DNA of 64,000 nt from Piscicola geometra (taxonomy: Eukaryota; Annelida; Clitellata; Hirudinida; Piscicolidae), in NCBI GenBank assembly GCA_943735955.1, contig OX030961.1, forward strand, positions 4,852,420 to 4,916,419. The letters are read 5' to 3'. Of the stretch, positions 39,001 to 51,611 are shown piece by piece (positions within the stretch are counted from its first letter, which is position 1; the number at the start of each line of letters is the position of its first letter). Below the pieces are notes generated by a model that was not told where the DNA came from, made no database searches, and was given only the letters and a program-made list of their open reading frames with translations. The translations under genes were made by a program, and so were the position numbers.

Positions 39001-42000
39001 AAATTTAGTTTTATCTGCTCCATAAAAAATCATAAAATCATTCAATTGTAAAATGAATTTCTGACTTTTTCAAAAAAGTCTTAGAGGTTACCAACGGCAG
39101 AATAAATGCATTTATTTATAACTCATTGAATTATCTTGAATTTTATTTTGATACACATGAAATTAAGATTATAATAAAATTTTAAAAAATAAATTTGAGA
39201 ACTCTATGCAGTTACTTTTTCCCAATTTAAATCCAATTGTTCCAGAAACATTTAATTAAAAGTGTAGCAGTAACACTGAATGTTTTTTTATAATTTAAAA
39301 AAAGGTTTTTTACTGCGCAAAAGAATTTAGACTGTTTTTCGAATCATGCAATCCAATAAGTTCTTTTCAGAAGTCGTTTGGTGAAACTGTAATGAAAAGC
39401 GCCCGCTATTATTGGCAATCTCAAATCTCCCATGGAATCCCGTTCACGACATTTCAACGGTATTATTGAAAAATATGTATTTCAACAAGTTTAAAAATAA
39501 TTAAGTGACTTTTAAAAATCTTAGATTTTAAAATTAATTTTATTTATAAATAATACAAAAAAAATGCAAAAAGAATATGTTCAAAAAGTTTCACTGTAAG
39601 CCTCTCAAGAACAAGAAAGAATTTAATGGCTAAATAACATTCAAAAAACATCAATACTCATTTCGTTTAGCCCTTTAACGTCGACGCGACTGTATGCGTT
39701 TCGAGGCTAGATTGAGAAGGCGCCAAACAAACGAACAAGTGGCTTTTATTGAGCAGAAAAGTTGTGTTAGGGGGCTTGTCTTGTGCATATGAGTTTGAGC
39801 CTAATCAAATACTCTAGAAAAACGTACACACACAAATATTTGAACTTACACACACGCACGCAGATAATTTAAAAACATGTAGCCACTCACAAGCACACAC
39901 ATGCAATAAGATGGATACAAAAGTTAATTAAAGTTTCAAAGCGCGCAATGAATCATTCTGAAAGTATTGTTTTGCAGCCTTTTATAGTGTTTTTGTTCTT
40001 TTAGGGTTGCATGCTTTTATGTTGATAGACTTTCTCTCTCTTTATGCTAGGCTTTTCAAGCTTTTGCTATTGGAAAAAGCTTAAAATTGTTCTTAATAAG
40101 CATTCTTCTTTAAATGATAAAGAAAAGTTTTTTTTTTTCAAATTAAAAAACTATAAAAAAATTGTTTTTGAAAATTAATTTACAGTAAACTTCTATTTTT
40201 AGATGTGTTTACAAGAAGATGAAGAGAATGCTTGTTTTATGTCAAAAAAATATTTTTACTTTTTTTCTCACTTCCATACTTGAAGTTTAATGAAAAAATG
40301 TTTTTTCCAAGCTTTTAATTTTTTTCATAAAAGCGAAAATATTAAAATATAATATGAATGTTAAAGCTTTTGGTTATTTTTGCTATTTATTCATTTAATA
40401 TTAATAACCAAACAAAAGGGCACTTATAGTGTGAAATAGTGCGAGTTTCTTGCTGGCAGTGGAGAACATAAGAGGCACGAAACGAGTGATTAATAATGAT
40501 TTCGGAAAGCAAACAGTCGGAAAAATTGTTGATGGATGAACGCATGGCATTCGACACGAATTAACATGATTCAAATTGGATGTCTCTCCATTTATCTTCC
40601 TAACTTCTCCACATTCGCTCCTAATTGCTTTTAAGGATACGCTCGAAAAACAAAGTAAAGATTTCTTGAACTTGAAATTACTCAAGTTTAATATATAAAT
40701 AGTAATTATAAAGATATGAATAACCAATAATAATAGTAATTAGTTAAGAGATAAAAAAAGAAAATAATAATAACTATTAGTTTAAAGCTAGAAAAAAACT
40801 CACTTTTGATACCGTTGTAGCATAGGTAGTTGAGCGATGCGTTGAGACCCAGCCAGAATTTTCTGTTCAGCTGAGCAACTTCTTTCGCTTCACAAGAGAT
40901 CGTTGCCCGCCTCACACAAACACTGATGTCTTCAAAGGTCCTGCGCAAGGAGTTTTGGATTGATAAAAGAAAATAATTTTATAGTGATAAGAAGTTAAAG
41001 GAGTCACAAAAAGAACATCGATTGGATTGGAAGCTTTGCGTGTTCTGATAAGAATAAAGAAAAAGAAAAATTGATCAGCTGCTGAAAAATAGGTAACATA
41101 ACTTTAATATTGATAAATGCATTGATGAATCTGAGTAAAGAAAAGATTTAAAAGCTATTTGTAAAAAGAATCATTTTCTAAATTCTGAAGAAAATATTTA
41201 AGTGGCTGACGATAATAATTTTTACAAGGCTTAATGGTATTTCGTGAAAAATTGTCTAATAATTTCAATATACCTGGAGATAAAACATACTATAAAAAAT
41301 TCCTTTGATGATGAAAGAATCTTTATATAAATAATTCAATTCTATAAATTGAATTTTCATCAAAGTGAAAGTTCTATATTGGTGATTTAAACAATTTAAT
41401 GATCAACAACTTATTTTACTTTATATTTTGCCTTTATACCGGCATAATAATAATAATAACAATAAAAATGACGAGCATTATTATAGTGCGAATAACCCGA
41501 ACGAGCTTCGAGGCCCCTCAGGCTGCATATTTACACTTGCGCCTTTGGGTTACTTGGGCATTGGTTGCACTTGAACCTAGGACCTTTCATTGTTCGTCAA
41601 GCCGAGAGTCGTTACCGACTCGGCTACCCGTTCACCAGCATTTCAAATAAATTTCAACTATGCCTAATTCCCATAGCTTGACAGAAAAACCTGTGAAATA
41701 CAAATTTTCACCAAAATATATTGTGCAAATTTGAAGCTGCTCAACAAAAGTTGGCATAAAAGTGGCTAGTGTTTAGAGTCTTTTTAGATCCCGACGTGAT
41801 CTGATCACGTAGAAGTCTATGCTGCTCTACAAAGCAAGATTTATGCATTTTGTAAGTAAAAGCATCTATATGAAAAAAGATTAGGCAGTTGAGTGTGAAA
41901 CCGTTTGAATTTAACTTTTGAAAGCAATTATATAAATGACTGAAATACATTTTTTGATGGTATATAATATTCTTCAATAAAAAGTTTTTAAAAAGATCAG

Positions 42001-43023
42001 AATAGTTGATGAAGATCGCAAAAACTCGTAAATATTATTGATTCAGCGAGAACTAACCGGAAGACAAAGTGACCATTCTGATTGAGATTGTAACCAAACA
42101 TATTAAGTGACGATGACGTATTTATTGCAATATGAGCAGAAAATATTTTCATAAACAGCCCAACCCTTATGCTATAAATATATTTTCTCCATGCACCTTA
42201 ACCATCAACTCTTTAAAAAACACCTAACCCGAACCTTCTCTACCACTCGCCCCATTATTTTTTTTTATATTTCTAAAAATTCCAAAAACCATTACGACCC
42301 TATCCCAAAAAAAAAGTTTCACTATTCAACCTGCATATGTCTGTGATGTCGGGGTCAGTGTAGAGCAGGAGACCCCCTTCTGACTTCCGTTTGAACTCCG
42401 AGAGCTGGTTTATGCATTGCTCGAATGTTATTTTATCACATGTGCTATTCATCCCTTGAGCTGGTGAAGGTGATGATGAAAATAGTGTTCGGGGTTGTTG
42501 TGTTGAGGGTGATGGTCACGAAGGATGATGGTGATGGGATAGCAACAATTTCATTGGCGATGTGGAAGATGGTAGTGAAATTAAATGTTATGACCAGTTT
42601 ACAGAAACTCAAATGATTTTAAAAATATGGTTTTATAACAAGTGTGTGTCTCTGTTTACAGCGAAGTTACAAAAATAACTAGACTTGCGTTACAACATGA
42701 TAGAAAAGAAAACATTAATAAAAACTCAATCAATCAATCAAATAGATTTCTATTGCGCTCTTCCTCAAATTCAAGAGCGCTCAAAGAACGAAGATGCCAA
42801 AGATTAGAAACCACTGGGAAACCTTCTCGAGGAACTGACAGCTTGCCAAAAGAGGAACAGTGTACTGAAGAAAGTAATAAGATAAGGAGAAAATGACAAA
42901 TATTTGTACACTTTTGGCCATCCATCACGCCATTCTTGCACCAATGCTCGCCCTCTTTTATTAATAACTACTGTTACTTTTCTAATATGTGTGTGTTTGT
43001 GTGTGTGTTTGTGTGTGTGTTTG

Positions 43024-43063
<40 letters not shown>

Positions 43064-43842
43064 CGTGTGTGTGTGTATGTGTGTGGGAGGGGGGGGGCTG
43101 GGTGTGGTCGCGGTGTATGTGTGTGTGTTTATGTTTGTCAGCAAAATGTTTTATTTTATTAAAAGATAAACTTTCACAGTCCTGTTACTATGAACGTTCC
43201 AATACACTGATGAAAAGATGTGTCGAGACGGACTTAATCTTACTCGTGTGTCAGACCAAGTGAAAAACAAAAGTTCCATGAACTTTTAGCTGATGGAAAC
43301 AAAAAGAAATAAAACCCAAATCCCAAAGATTTTTTGAAACTCGATGAAAAGAAAAAAAGTGGAGCAACAAGTTGAAAAATAGATATTAGTGGAATTGAAA
43401 CGGTTGGAAGTTTATTGCTTGAATTAGGAGTTGCGATTGGCAAAGAAACAGCTCATAAATATTCATAAGGTGAAATGACGTTATAGAAGGTTGATGTCAA
43501 AGGTTAATTGCATTTAAATTGGAAAAAAATATTTAAACAGAAAAAGTTATATATAACATTTAAAATGTAATATTTGTCTAGAACAAAATTATAGGTTAAT
43601 TTTACTAATATAAATGATTATGAATAAAAAAAGAAACTTTTTAAATGGGCATCTAATAGAAATAGTCTCAAATCAATATTAGAAAAAACGAAGTTTTCAA
43701 AATGATAAATTTATTTGTTTAAGATTGATCTTTAAAATATTTTATTTAGATTTCGAATAATTAATGAAAACCACCCAAACAAACCTTGCAGGAGGATGAG
43801 TGTGAATGCTAGGCTTAAGAACCTTGACATCAATCCATTCAT
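30063..43842 (-). CDS. Small secreted ten-cysteine protein, five to six exons
   Basis: Minus-strand exons: 43785-43842, 42331-42460, 40804-40940, 38524-38644, 37694-37742, and probably 30063-30113. Phases match at each join (1, 2, 1, 2, 0). Donors include GTGAGT and GTAAGT. Exon 1 encodes a signal peptide (FLSLAFTLILLQA). The mature protein has cysteines at 27, 35, 62, 71, 79, 103, 117, 130, 148 and 163, an even number that could form five disulfides. It carries three N-glycosylation sequons (N24, and the NAS and NKT sites). The spacing (C-x7-C, then IC-x8-C-x7-C, and a late CG followed by Y-x3-L) recalls extracellular helical Cys-rich families such as DUF19 or 27-kDa haemolymph proteins, but I cannot assign a family. 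Without exon 6, exon 5 reads on to TGA at 37682-37684 (168 residues). With it, the end becomes ENVFGRYYSSLIDAKH (181 residues). The function is unknown; secretion is inferred. Confidence 0.7.
33511..33909 (+). pseudogene. Broken tektin-like sequence (relic)
   Basis: The plus strand carries coding-like fragments in order. They are TYYRSQMVSRLVEWKATEQL (33511 on), then SQSRLT followed by VGVPKDVCRDYKRM (CRD codons at 33804-33812), then QQDVQVDQKRIEDMQATF ending at a good donor (CAG|GTATGT, 33909/33910). Tektins, coiled-coil proteins inside ciliary doublet microtubules, have the signature R-P-N-V-E-L-C-R-D preceded by T-R-L. About 28 residues after it comes a coiled segment ending in L/ATL, and the spacing here agrees. 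The fragments lie in two frames with stops at 33828-33830 and 33838-33840, so this is not a working exon. It lies antisense in the last proposed intron of the Cys-rich gene. The match is by eye and could be chance. Confidence 0.35.
35431..35480. repeat. GATA/GATG microsatellite
   Basis: GATA units repeated with occasional GATG replacement, continuing more loosely to about 35530. Confidence 0.85.
36968..37006. repeat. Short inverted repeat carrying AATAAA on both strands
   Basis: TAAATAAAGCCT (36968-36979) faces AGCCTTTATTTA (36995-37006), an 11-of-12 base stem with a 15-base spacer. Each arm gives an AATAAA hexamer on one strand. It may be a chance hairpin or the remnant of a small element. 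Confidence 0.5.
38279..38323. repeat. Tandem 22/23-base duplication
   Basis: AAGGCCTTGTAAAACGTGTG plus TT (38279-38300) is followed directly by AAGGCCCTTGTGAAACGTGT plus GTT (38301-38323). It sits in intron 4 of the Cys-rich gene. Confidence 0.8.
41440..41640 (-). mobile_element. tRNA-derived SINE-like element downstream of exon 2 of the Cys-rich gene
   Basis: On the minus strand it opens with GAACGGGTAGCCGAGTCGG. An A box, TAGCCGAGTCGG (41615-41626), fits the consensus TRGCNNAGYNGG exactly; a B box, GGTTCAAGTGC (41567-41577), is one or two bases off. A body of about 100 unique bases follows and ends in a (TTA/ATT)n tail (41440-41466 on the plus strand). The head is not a proper tRNA cloverleaf. 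The body differs from the element at 21787-22028, so the two belong to different families or subfamilies. It lies in the intron between exons 2 and 3. Confidence 0.6.
42986..43137. repeat. (TG)n microsatellite with interruptions
   Basis: Long GT runs broken by TTT, plus a G-rich patch (GGGAGGGGGGGGG near 43085). It lies in intron 1 of the Cys-rich gene and reads as Cys/Val in two frames, which is a repeat artefact. Confidence 0.95.
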
Positions 43843-46800
43843 TCTCAATGGAACTGTGCAAAGGGTAGAAAAATAATTATTTTATCTTTTATGAATCCAA
43901 TTTTCAAATAAACGTGAAAATCATTTCATATAGACATCATAAATCTTGCATGAAAGCTTAATTGAATTATCAAATGTGAGTAATTTATTTATAATGATTG
44001 AATGAAGAGTGAATATTTTTGATCAAAAACATTAAATTTAATGATTATATATTTATATGTTTTTATTATATTAGCAGATAATTGTGATTAAAGACCAAGA
44101 CTTTAAAAATTGAAATTATTTTTCATTATATAAATACCACCCAGAATATTTTTATAACAGCAAAAAACGAGTCTTAATAACGTTTGGTGTTTAATTTTAA
44201 TATAGTGTTCTCGCGATGCAGTCGTCGATACGAATCGATCCACTCGCCTTCGTAATCATGCCGTTCTTTAGTGCTTGGTCGAAGAAGCAATGCACCCATC
44301 GCTGTAAATAAACGCCCACGAGCCCACGAGTGCGCAATGGAAGATAGAACTGAACGTCATTAAATTCACTTTTGTGCCTCAAATGTCAAATATTATTTGG
44401 ATTTAAAAATGTTAAATCCATTTTTTCGTTTTATTGAACGTCGAATTGAGGTTTAAATTTGAATTTTTAAAAAGCCTATGAATTATTGACCTATTCACAG
44501 CGGAAGCCAATTTCAACATAGAAACACCTCATAAAAGTTTTTCATAATCTATTTAAAAAACAAATTTTAAAGGACACATTTCAAATACAAAAAAATTGGT
44601 TTGCCACTTTGTTTGAAATTTTTTAAAAAAATTTAAAGCGCCACAAAGATGAGTGTGAGGCGGGTACAGTCATATGGATTGCTTCGGAAGCCAGTGAGGC
44701 GTGTTACATGGTGTATATTGAAAACCCAATATCAATAAAGGTAGTATTTTGAAATGAATCTTTGAGAAAAAATATATTTAATAAATTTTTATTTTAAAAC
44801 AGAAAAAATAGCTATTTGCTGGAAGTTTTTTTTTCAACAAACCGCTTAAACGCAAATTTTCTATACTTTTTCTAAAACAAAAAATAATGATTTAATGAAT
44901 AAAAGTGATACAAAATTAAAAAAGAAAACACTTTAGTTAAAGAAAATAATGTATAAAGCATAAAGAATAAATGCTGAAAATACTTTTTTTCAGTTTAATG
45001 AAGACTTCTTAAGTTTTCAAAGCATTCAAGAAATAAATCAAATAATTGTTAAAACCTAATTTTATTTTTCTACCTAGTATTGACTTCAAGTTCATTTATT
45101 TGAAAATTCATATTTCAAAGTTGGCGTTTTCAAAATGCAATAAAACTATTTAAACTAAATCATCAAATTGTGGACAAAGTTTACAAATTAATCATCTTCT
45201 ATTTAGCCAGTTCTTTTTAACTCATTCTCGCTTTCATGTAGTCCCTGTCTAATTCAATCTACACAGTTCTGCAAACACTCAATTGGCAATCCTCCTTGCA
45301 CGGAATTCAATAAAGGCATCCAGGCGTAAGAAGAGTCTTTGCACAAAACAGCATCAGATGGCCGCATGATTTATTTTGATAAAGATGTTTTTTATAGAAA
45401 AAAACTGGATATTGAAAGTTTCAAAGAATTAAATTGTTTTTGAATTATTCAAGAGCTTGATGATTGATAAAACTTATAAATTTACGAATTATAATACTAT
45501 TTACTCAAGTTTTTGTCAAAAATGAAAGGGGTGAAAAGTATTCAAAAGCTGAAAAGGCTTGTATTCTTGCCATTTTTTTGTATTAGTAATATCTTCATAT
45601 TGAAAAAATTTTGAATTTGGAATGGAACATTGAATATTTGTCAATGAAATGTATGTTTTTCAAGCTTTTTTTGAGATGAATTTTTATACCTTTTTGAAAT
45701 GTATTATTTAATATTGTCCTTAATGGATTCTTTTAAAATAAGGCCCATCTCAAGTCTAAACCTAAGTTTAAATGTTCATCTCTAATGAATGATTGTTTCA
45801 TGTAAGAAAAAAATTGTTTGGAAAAACTTTTCTTTCGAATTATTCAAACAGTTTAAGCTAGAGGCTTTAATTTTCTTCTGCATTATTTGCTGCCTCCTCG
45901 CTCATGCAAATTGTCACTCGCTCTTCCTTCCACGTCACTTGCCCTCAATTACAGCTCATTTTCTTCTATTTTTCTTCTCCACTACCATTCTGTGCCTAGT
46001 ATAAAAAAATTTAAGCTTGCTTTCATATACTATAAAAATAGTATTATTCACTTTGTGAAAATTGTATTCGATTAATCAACCACACTCATCCATTCACATA
46101 ATTACATCTACCACACCCGAAAGTGGTGAGGGTCGTTTCTACAACTCCATGTGGCACATGAAAACATCAAAAAAAACAAAAAACATTACAAATACCAAAA
46201 CTACTACAATCCCCCAACTACAACTACTTCAACAACTCCACATCCACTCCTGCTACCACCATATCGAGCACAAGGGTGCATTCTGGCGATAAGAAATGCC
46301 GGGGTAATTGTCGCATTGTGGACTAGTGGAAATTTACGATGATAATGGTCTCCCCTTCTGATATCTACATTAATTCATTGTTACAGCACAGCGCTATTTT
46401 CTCTTATAAGCACAACTTTACTGGCATCTCATGACTTACAGCCTCAGAACTCAAAGATTCGACTCACGTTCCGCCCCTCGCCACCCCTTCAACTTCTCTA
46501 CGTCACATTACACGCGTTTGCGGTATTACTTTAGTGCTCACCGAGGTTTTTCAGTGTTTTGTTCTGTGCTCGAGTTTGTGCATTTAGCACATGTGTCAAA
46601 GCTTCTAAAACTGTAATTAAATTCATAAGAAAACTCTGAAAAACTAGGTAAGAAAATGGCTTCTAAAAAAATCACTTTTACAAATGTATACTTGAGTTTT
46701 TTTAAACTATTCTTAAAAACTAGAAGTCAAATTAAGAGTTCACGAAAAACTAGAAATCCAACACCAGTCTTCATGATTGTACAAAAACAAAAATATTAAT

Positions 46801-49800
46801 TAAAACCTAAAAAAGTAACAACTAAGTCTAGCACATCAAAACAACAGTACAACGAAATGTCATGTGAAACTACAGAAAGAGAGGCGGCGGATCAATGCTC
46901 GATCGAACACTTCTCTCACCCGGCGTCTGAACGCCTAAAACGAAAGACAAACCTTTTTTAAGGTAATTGCATCAGCATTTTATCAAATATTCCATAATCT
47001 TTTATTCAACCTTCCATCGCCCTAAAGACTTAAAAAAATATTTTTTAAAAGCTTTAGTTATAATCTTTACGAGTGTTTTGCGAGTGTGAGAATCACATAG
47101 ATTCTTCAAGTAAGAGCCTTATGGATTAACTTATTGACCGGTAAAGAATCGTATTGGTAGGTAAAAATGGAATTATTCAAGTGGATGTTGAATAATAGAA
47201 TCTTTTCGTGACCTGAATGCATTGACTTTTGTGGTCAATCAATGAATAATCAAATTTTAAGGGCTGACTGTTGGAAGTTTTTAAGCTTTTTTGAAGTTCA
47301 TGGGTTTATAAGACCAATTTTTCGTAGTGGATTGATGACGTTTTACATTTTGATACTCCCAAAAACATTTTTTTCTTTTTTTCTTGATTCAATAAACAAT
47401 TAAATGTTTTCTTCAAACGTGAACTTGTTTTTTTGGTTCGCAAACTCGAATGGTTCAACCAAAAACGGTCATATAAAATTTCTACTATACATAAATGAAA
47501 AATCTTTAAACAGCTAGCTTTTTAATGGCATCGGCTTATTCCAGGGCACTGTCTATGTCGGTGGCTGCATAGTTTCGTAGTAGTGATCTCAGAATTACCG
47601 CAGTCATTCCAGATAGGCGTCTCGTTGCCAGTGTTTAGTGCCCTTTGTGTGTTATCTCTCATAATAAACAATTCATTTATCCATCCATTCATTCATCCAT
47701 CTACTCATTTATCCATCCATCTCTTCATTCATCCATCCACTCATTTATCCATCTATTCATTCATTCCTTCCCCATTCGTTAATTCCTCCACTCAGTAAAT
47801 TGCTGGCTCATTCATTTGTCATTCAACATTTATATTCATTTTTTCTCATTAGTTCATTCATACAGTCATCCATCAGCCAGCCATGCATCCAGGCGTGCAT
47901 GAAAACATTTATTTTGTCATTAACTCATTTTTCTATCTTATGCTTAGTTAATCTTTTTTTAGTTCCTTCTCTCAGTGACCCATCCCTCCACGCTTTGTTT
48001 CGTATTTACCAGCTAAGCCTTTTTTCCACTTAAGCATTTATTCATCCATTCATCCAGTAATGCATTTGTTCTTATCGTTTCGCATTTTTTTATTCATTTT
48101 TCCATTCATTTTTGCATATTTGATGTTCACTGGCGTTACGGGAAATGCTTAGAAAAAGCTCATGTTTAAAACGTCAAAAGACAATGGCTAGTATACGCAT
48201 AGAGAATTAAAATTCTAGACATGCTAAAAATATTCATATAATTTTGGAATTTCAAAAATATTTTTAATTTTCACATATAAAATACTAAATTTGATATATG
48301 CTTCTCGGCACAGCGGCATTTTATGTTGCGGTGGTGGAAAGAGGAAGGATGGGGCTCCAGGGTGCATAGCTTTACTGGTCTTTGAAATACTGCTTTTAAA
48401 GGTAAAATATAATATAGTCTACATTAAAATGCTTTGTGTTGTGGAAGGCATTTTTCTCAAAATAAAGTTTTTACTTTCCAAATTTTATTTCGTATTACTG
48501 AGAAAAAATTCATAAAATGTTCATAAAACCCCTGAAATGCATTTATCTGAATATTTGTATATTTTACTATGAAAACTACTAAAATCTTTATTTTTCAGAG
48601 ATATACCTCTAGCCCCATTTTGTCCAAAAGCTTGTCGTCAGCATTGAATCCACTTTAGTACAACAAACGGTGAACCCTAGTACGTTCCATCAACACCATA
48701 ATGCCCCTTATCATTACCATCATCTTCACTATAACCACTATCTTTACAGCCATCATCACTATCACCACAATCACAGTGCCATCAATTTTATCGCCTCTCC
48801 TTTTGGCTTATATTTATTGTCACAAACATCACTTTCTTAAACATACATCAACGCTGACGTCACTAACATCAATACTTTCATTTTCACCAGCTACTTATCT
48901 TTACATCTCCAGTTTTTTCAAGGAAATATTTTAAAAGTCATAGTTTATATTTCAAATTCACATTAGTAAACTTTTTTGTCAGATAGTAAACTAAACTATC
49001 TATATTTAGTGCCAATTTCCTCTCAATTTCTCTAAAACACCATCCAGAACATATTTTCTTTTTTTGTTTTTATACTCACGAATGTACACTCAAGGTACTT
49101 TTACAATTTCTGAAAGCTGTTCTTGTATGGTCAAAGCAATCAAGTCTAGTTAACTCTTAACACGCGTTTACTCTTCTGTAAATAATTGATGAAAACAGAA
49201 GCAATAAACCCAATGAACATTTCGTATGTAAAATAGAAAAAAGTTATTTACAATTTCGCAAGTTAGTGTTCAGCCTTTCACTAATAAAACTCCGCGATAC
49301 TAATGTGTTTCACTGATATCGATGGTGCAGTTGCAGGTTATTTTAGACAAACAATTCGCTGTTTCTAGCAAACGGCTAGACTATTCATAAAATTTTGAAA
49401 TGTTTCAATGGAAAGCACTGTAGCATGTAGACAATTTAAATGCGCTCGTTAGAGAAATGAGCGATGTTCCATTTGGAGAGGCACTTTGAGTCATTCAAGT
49501 TCAAATTTTGATGCTTCCGCTGCATCATATCGCTCTAAGCACTCTTAAGTAGTCATAACTCATTAGTGCTTTTGTAATTCTGTCATTATTTTCAATAATT
49601 TTCTTATAATTATGTCATTTTTTAGTATTTTAGTATGTTTTCATCAGATTAAAGCCAATGAAGTTTGACAAAACAAGAGTGATCTTGCAGTTGTGAGAGG
49701 TTAAGTTTAAGATTTAAGGTCTTGTCGACAATTAATTTTTATTTGGGAAAACTAGACCCTTAAGCGTTTTTAAATCGAGACATCATTCATATACATTAAA

Positions 49801-51186
49801 TTGCTTTCAAACCGATTAATCTATATTTGGTTTGAAGACATGTCGCCAATTAATATTCCTCTTTCCTTATCTCGACTTTTTAGATATATATCTTTTGAAG
49901 GCATTTTCGAAGCCGTGTTTAAAAAAAATTGATGGTTTCAGACATAAAAAGATGAACAGAATATTCCCCATGCAAGGCAGCCAAATAAATCACTCTTTCT
50001 TGTGGAAGTATTACTGAAGAACCCTAGGAATCCCAGTAGATCAGTTTTTTTAAATCTTTGGCACATCTTCGTGATAACTTATGGTAATTGGCTAGCTCAT
50101 TGCAAGAAAATCAATTTTTGTAATTAAAAAAAAAGGTTGAATTAATTGGTTTAAAAAAAAGAAAGAGTAAAAAAAATGAAAGAGTAAAAAAAAGTTAAAA
50201 AGTAAAACAAATGGTAAGAACATAAAAATGTTGAAAAGAGATAAGTTTATTTTTTTAAGTTTCGAACATTTTTTTGGTACACTTTTTATTATAAGTCATG
50301 ATTTTTTCAAAGTTGATTTTAAAGTTATATTTATTAAGGTTGTAATCTTGAAATAACTTTAATGGATTTTTCAAAGACGTCTTTAAAATGTTGTAGTGGT
50401 GATTAAACTCAGCGTGGGTTATTCTGCTAAGCAATTAAGACGTACCAAAATGAAATGGTCTTATCTGAAGAAGTATTTGGTTTTTATCGTCTTTTTATTT
50501 CAAGTTCAGATCATGAAAACTTTGCTGGAGAAGCCTTTTCAGCTATGTTTGGGTTTTAGAGATTATAAACAGAAATGATCTCAAGAGGATAAACACCATT
50601 GTATAAAAATGTCATGTATAATTTTGAAATAAAAAAAACTCATATAAAATATTTAACTTTGTAAATCATTTTATATAAAAATATTTTAATTTATATTTTC
50701 TCGAAGTTAAAAAAAAACAAGAAGGAAAAATGGTTTAGGCGTCAGCGAAATGAGCACGTTTGGAGCGAATGGGCGTGAGAAAACAAAAAATTCAAAGTTT
50801 GATAGACCATCCATCAAACGCTTCTCGTTAGCGCATTGTTCCAGTCCCAAATTCAACAAAAATGTTTAACATTCAATATGCAAACATTTCTTGTTTTTCA
50901 AATTGTCACTAGAGGTTTGTTACAAATTCGGCAGAAGTTTTGTTAAAATTTTATTAAACAACTTTCAAAAAATTGAAAAATTGCACATTTTGTATTGAAA
51001 TTCGTAGCGAAAACTCAATAGATATCTTTTTTAAACAATTTTATACAGTATAATCTTGACAAACTTCTTCAATTATTCGGCGTGGCAAAAATTGTACAGT
51101 AAAATTTTAGCCAGACTGAAAAAAATAACTTTTTGCAGATTATAAAAAACATACACTTGAAATAAATTTTTAAATTGAGTTATTAT
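43843..51186. other. Gene-poor region
   Basis: I found no exon chain here. Points of higher G+C are 44197-44382 (a 61-codon minus-strand frame without recognisable domain), 46080-46330 (CA-rich, open in several frames), 46420-46520 (a tRNA-head-like patch on the plus strand) and 47520-47660. The rest is A+T-rich with TTCA/TCCA and CATC low-complexity tracts (47671-48115 and 48690-48900). Confidence 0.5.
47671..47770. repeat. (ATCC/ATTC)n microsatellite
   Basis: Tetranucleotide CATC/CATT units (ATCCATCCATTCATTCATCC) are dense here and continue loosely to about 48115. The open frame across it (poly Ser/Ile/His/Pro) is a repeat artefact. Confidence 0.9.
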
Positions 51187-51240
51187 CAGAGCTGGATTTA
51201 CATATGGGCTCAAAGGCCTATAGCCCAGGGCGGCAGATTT
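51187..51240 (+). mobile_element. Possible hAT-type DNA transposon end
   Basis: CAGAGCTGGATTTACATATG followed by GGGCTC, GGCCTATAGCCC and AGGGCGGCAG resembles the 5' end of many animal hAT elements (CAGAGC-type terminal repeat, then a GGCCC/AGGGCGGCA stretch). I could not find the matching inverted end or an 8-base target duplication. A coding-like but broken stretch follows from about 51440. Weak by itself. Confidence 0.35.
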
Positions 51241-51439
51241 GAAGAGCTGTAAGTTTTGGAAATTTATGAAAACACTGGAATAAACCCCGTGCAATGGGAG
51301 GCTTTGCGTTTCCAAAAACACATTTAAAAAATTATTTTTTTTGACAAGAGAGACCAAAAATAAGGAAATTGAGTTAAGTGGCCAAATAAGATTCAAAGCC
51401 AACCCTCACCTAGTCTTCAGTAACAATCTTTAATTTCAG

Positions 51440-51611
51440 GTATTTTTTCAGGGCAGCAGCAGTCCTTATTCACCACTTCAGTGGTCTGACTGAGCTTTTG
51501 AGCCAGAACCCACAGCTAAAGAATTGCCTAGCCTGTTTAGTCAGAGAATTTATGGAACGCCTCTATCTAAAAGTTGTTTTGGTAGTGTTCACTTGCTATG
51601 GTTTGCACTAG
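51440..51611 (+). pseudogene. Unassigned coding-like stretch with an acceptor in front
   Basis: After TTAATTTCAG (AG at 51438-51439) the frame reads FFRAAAVLIHHFSGL, then TELLSQNPQLKNCLACLVREF, and on to TAG at 51609-51611. Composition and amphipathic pattern look like a real protein segment. Further coding-like pieces lie downstream, for example EVLRFMSEVAVENF at about 51800 ending at GA|GTAAGT, and QIALMQLHFKTVLAKH at about 51855. Stops separate them. I do not recognise the family. It could be a decayed gene, a transposase remnant next to the possible hAT end, or isolated exons. Confidence 0.2.

Noticed and set aside
42904..43263. 119-codon Cys/Val-rich ORF
   Set aside because: Translation of the (TG)n microsatellite.
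47583..48033. Ser/Ile/His/Pro-rich ORFs
   Set aside because: Translation of ATCC/ATTC repeats.
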